The notes below the pieces were generated by a model that ran no database searches, had not been told where the DNA came from, and saw only the letters and a program-made list of their open reading frames with translations. From positions 52,831,122 through 52,895,121 of the forward strand of contig NW_024881282.1 in assembly GCF_018691265.1 (NCBI RefSeq): a DNA stretch of 64,000 bases, read 5' to 3'. This document shows, piece after piece, positions 61,701-64,000 of the stretch (its first letter is position 1; each line of letters starts with the position of its first letter). Made by a program: the position numbers and the translations under genes. This DNA is from Tyto alba (Eukaryota; Chordata; Aves; Strigiformes; Tytonidae).

Positions 61701-62557
61701 CCTCTTTTTGAGAAGCTTCTTAACTTACTCTGAGCACTTATATATGAGGACCGACCGACTACTGAGGATTCGTATCGTCAGGGATTAAATCAGTTATCCC
61801 TTCACCAATACTGCCTGGAAAGTGAACAGCAAATTATCACTGCCCAAATAAAGCTTCTGCTTCTCTCAGGAGGAGTTCAAGCATGTGGAACTAGAGGACT
61901 GCAAGCTGCTGGGTATGTCTGCTGAACGCCGATGCAGCAGCTTCTCCCTTTGCTAGGTAATGATTATGCCATTCCCTTCACAGAGAGGAGGGCAGCACAA
62001 AGAATGAGAGAAAGTAGAACAAGACAGATAACGGAAAACTTGGGCACGTTTTCAATGACTACTGACTTCATTATTACGGCAGCTGGGATTGTTTGAGGCA
62101 GCCATTAGGACTGCGCTGGGAATGTGTGTTGGGAATGAGTTAGCACGGCTGCACAGTAATGCACAGTGATGGAATCAGCACACAGACAGTCGCTCCACTG
62201 CTTCTGCCTTCCCTCTCAACTGCTCACATGTGGAGTCAGTCGGCCAGGCTCAGGCTCAGGAGCTCATTTGAAGGGACCCTCTTCAGGAAGACAATCTTTG
62301 TAGACTCAGCACCAAGTCTAACCATTTACATCTGCTCTGTTAAATCTCACACGAGACAACAACGTGCATTCCAATGAGCCCTTTGTGCCTTCAGCTCATT
62401 CCACCCAGCTGTTATACCTGCGACCCATTGTGCTCTCACACAGTGATTACTATTTAATGGAACAGAAAGGATTGCAAATCTTAGGGAAAGTACATCACGC
62501 TGTAATGTTTTTTGCAGCCTTTGCCATCAGAATGGTCTGTCTGTGCTATAAACTAAC

Positions 62558-62655
62558 CTGACTGCAGGATATTTCAATCCGATGCATCCCATAGGAGAAA
62601 TCATCATTGAAAGTAATTGCATCGGGACTGATCACATCATAGAAGGAAGGCCAAC
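62558..62655 (-). CDS. MSRB3: MSRB3 penultimate coding exon (methionine-R-sulfoxide reductase B3)
   Basis: This 98-nt exon encodes part of the SelR/MsrB domain. The enzyme reduces methionine-R-sulfoxide in proteins back to methionine, and MSRB3 acts in the ER and, in some isoforms, mitochondria. Read on the minus strand, the exon follows a CTTTTCCAG acceptor, contributes two bases (GT) that complete a Gly codon, then 32 codons beginning WPSFYDV, continuing ITFNDDFSYGMHRIE and ending ISCSQ. A GTTAGT donor follows. The Cys at codon 30 is the first residue of the distal zinc-binding CxxC; its partner is the first codon of the next exon. The match to vertebrate MSRB3 is by eye but spans the whole exon with correct splice phases. 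Upstream exons, including the first zinc CxxC, are not in the window. Identity to MSRB3 rather than MSRB1 or MSRB2 also rests on the KAEL tail of the terminal exon. Confidence 0.95.
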
Positions 62656-64000
62656 CTGGAAAAGAGGAACAAGATAAGTAAGAAAAGAGGGTGTCTTCGT
62701 GGCAGATGGCATTGTAAAAAGCAAGACAGAATCACACTTTGAAAAATGTTTCTCTCACTCCACAGACTGAAAATAACTGAAATGGAGATTTTGGATCCCA
62801 AATCATTTAGTTACTTTGGAAAATTTTCCCCCTAAATACAAAGTTGTTTACAGGCAAGGACTAAGCTGCCACTAGCCGCCCATCTTCCATCTCAACAGAT
62901 TCCTGCACTCCACCACAAGCAGCAGTAGCAGTTTAGCTCGGTAAGAAAGGTGGTTGCTCAGGTGAGCCAGGATCATCTTCACCATCAGTTTAAAAACAAC
63001 AAATTGCACCATGAAGACAAATGATGAGACTTTATGGAACACAGGTGGGTTTGCTTTTGCAGTGTAAAGGTACTTTAAAAAAAGATCTATGAAGTTGCAA
63101 TTTAGAGCCCCAAAACCTGCCTTAACATTTGCCTTCACCAAGACATCATCACACCCAGAAGGATATCCTCAGCCACTGTACATTACAAGGCAGTGAGATG
63201 ACTACTATTGTGTCTAATTTCAAAACAGTAATAAGTGCTTCAGATCAGCCATGGACAGGTGGAGTTATAACTATGCCTATATTAGACATTAGTAGATGGT
63301 GAGCATGTGGCTTGCATCCAGGACAAAACAGTTGCACTCGTTAACACGTTATGTTCAACACAGCTGTGAGCTGAGCACTGAGCAGCATGACTTAAGACCA
63401 GATGATGATGAGGTGTATACCTGATCTACCAGTAATGGCTACTTAGCATCTAAATAATGATTCTCCATTCTTTAACTATCCCATGCCAAATCTCCCTCTC
63501 TCCAAAACACAGGTAAAAAACAACGCAGGTCTATTCAGTGTTCTAGTAGATACCATTACACAGCTGTAACTTTTCAGCCACCTCTCAAAACCCTATCATC
63601 ATATTCTCCGTTTCCTGAAGCTGGGTTCCCACACAAGAACCTGATAGAGGCTTTAAGGTCATGTCAACATCTACCAGTGCCCATCTGAAATCCCACCAGC
63701 TACCTGTCCCTCTCATTCAGTTTCTTGCCAAATATACCATGCAGAGTCGGCTCTTGCTCTCCATGTATTACATATATGCCCATGTATACAGAACCTCCTT
63801 GTTTATTCTTCTAGTATCTGTTAAGCATTTACTACTGATGATTTCATAAATTGACTTGCAATAAGCTATTAAGACACACAGCAGCAGCTGTGAATCACTG
63901 CATGCAGATGAATAGAGGATGTATACAGCTTCCTGTAAGTAAAGTGAGTAAAATTTCCTATACAGTAAAAGGAGGTGTGGAAGCTATCAAGTTTTCTGAA
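62656..64000 (-). other. MSRB3: MSRB3 intron (partial), runs off the right edge
   Basis: This is sequence upstream of the penultimate exon in transcript order, starting at its CTTTTCCAG acceptor. I searched by eye on the minus strand for the preceding exon (the CVVCGTPLF-type zinc motif) and did not find it, so the intron continues past the window. No repeats or other features are recognised here. Confidence 0.8.

Larger units (their letters stand above)
57470..62557 (-). other. MSRB3: MSRB3 last intron
   Basis: The intron is bounded by a GTTAGT donor and a TTTTGTTTCAG acceptor on the minus strand, about 5.1 kb. I find no further exon in it: the reading frames inside are short and show no MsrB or other recognisable residues. 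It contains a 33-base T run, a 20-base A run and a possible fragment of an ancient repeat near 61.65 kb. The remainder is unremarkable single-copy-looking sequence. Confidence 0.9.

Noticed and set aside
62872..63141. 89-codon minus-strand frame in the MSRB3 intron, considered as an extra exon
   Set aside because: Hydrophobic random-looking sequence with no MsrB residues; it does not connect in phase to the exon at 62558.

Overview
This is an AT-leaning, gene-poor stretch of vertebrate nuclear DNA, most likely from a bird. Four observations point that way: only two short exons with long introns and a long untranslated tail; low repeat density; a recognisable CR1 LINE 3' end carrying the avian ATTCTATG-type terminal repeats; and a solo LTR whose edge resembles a family I know from avian genomes. 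There are no bacterial-style operons, ribosome binding sites, CRISPR arrays or tRNA genes.

The only gene I can support is MSRB3 (methionine-R-sulfoxide reductase B3), on the minus strand at the right end. Two coding exons are present. The penultimate exon (62558-62655) encodes the segment with FSYGMHRIE and the first Cys of the distal zinc CxxC. The terminal exon (57305-57469) encodes the second zinc Cys, the catalytic Cys in RYCTN and a C-terminal KAEL, an ER-retention type tail. They are separated by a 5.1 kb intron and joined in phase 0. The rest of the gene lies beyond the right edge. A 3' UTR of about 2.6 kb, very AT-rich at its distal end, runs from 57304 down to about 54.68 kb, where an AATAAA sits at 54692-54697.

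The left 54.7 kb looks like an intergenic desert downstream of MSRB3. In amniotes whose order I know, the next gene on this side is HMGA2. I see none of its AT-hook exons, so it should lie left of the window. Within the desert, from left to right, I recognise: a (CA)n tract; a long G-run with quadruplex potential; a young-looking truncated CR1 (10.28-10.49 kb); three older LINE/CR1 remnants (12.64-13.19, 14.73-15.12 and 44.18-44.48 kb); two isolated CpG-rich segments (20.44-21.10 and 24.06-24.39 kb); a CA/TA microsatellite (29.4 kb); an 18-bp tandem repeat of octamer-like sites (38.68 kb); a complete 1,017-bp solo LTR with a perfect 5-bp target duplication (42,883-43,899); a MIR-like core (45.6 kb); and degenerate copies of short palindromic, 'gaagtcaatggg'-type ancient amniote repeats (19.46, 36.6, 55.94, perhaps 34.2 and 61.64 kb). 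All reading frames in the desert look like chance ORFs.

Nothing in the window amounts to an undescribed multi-gene system. The most useful leads are the orphan CpG-rich segments in the presumed MSRB3-HMGA2 regulatory desert, the intact LTR, the scattered palindromic repeat family and the C-terminal details of MSRB3.
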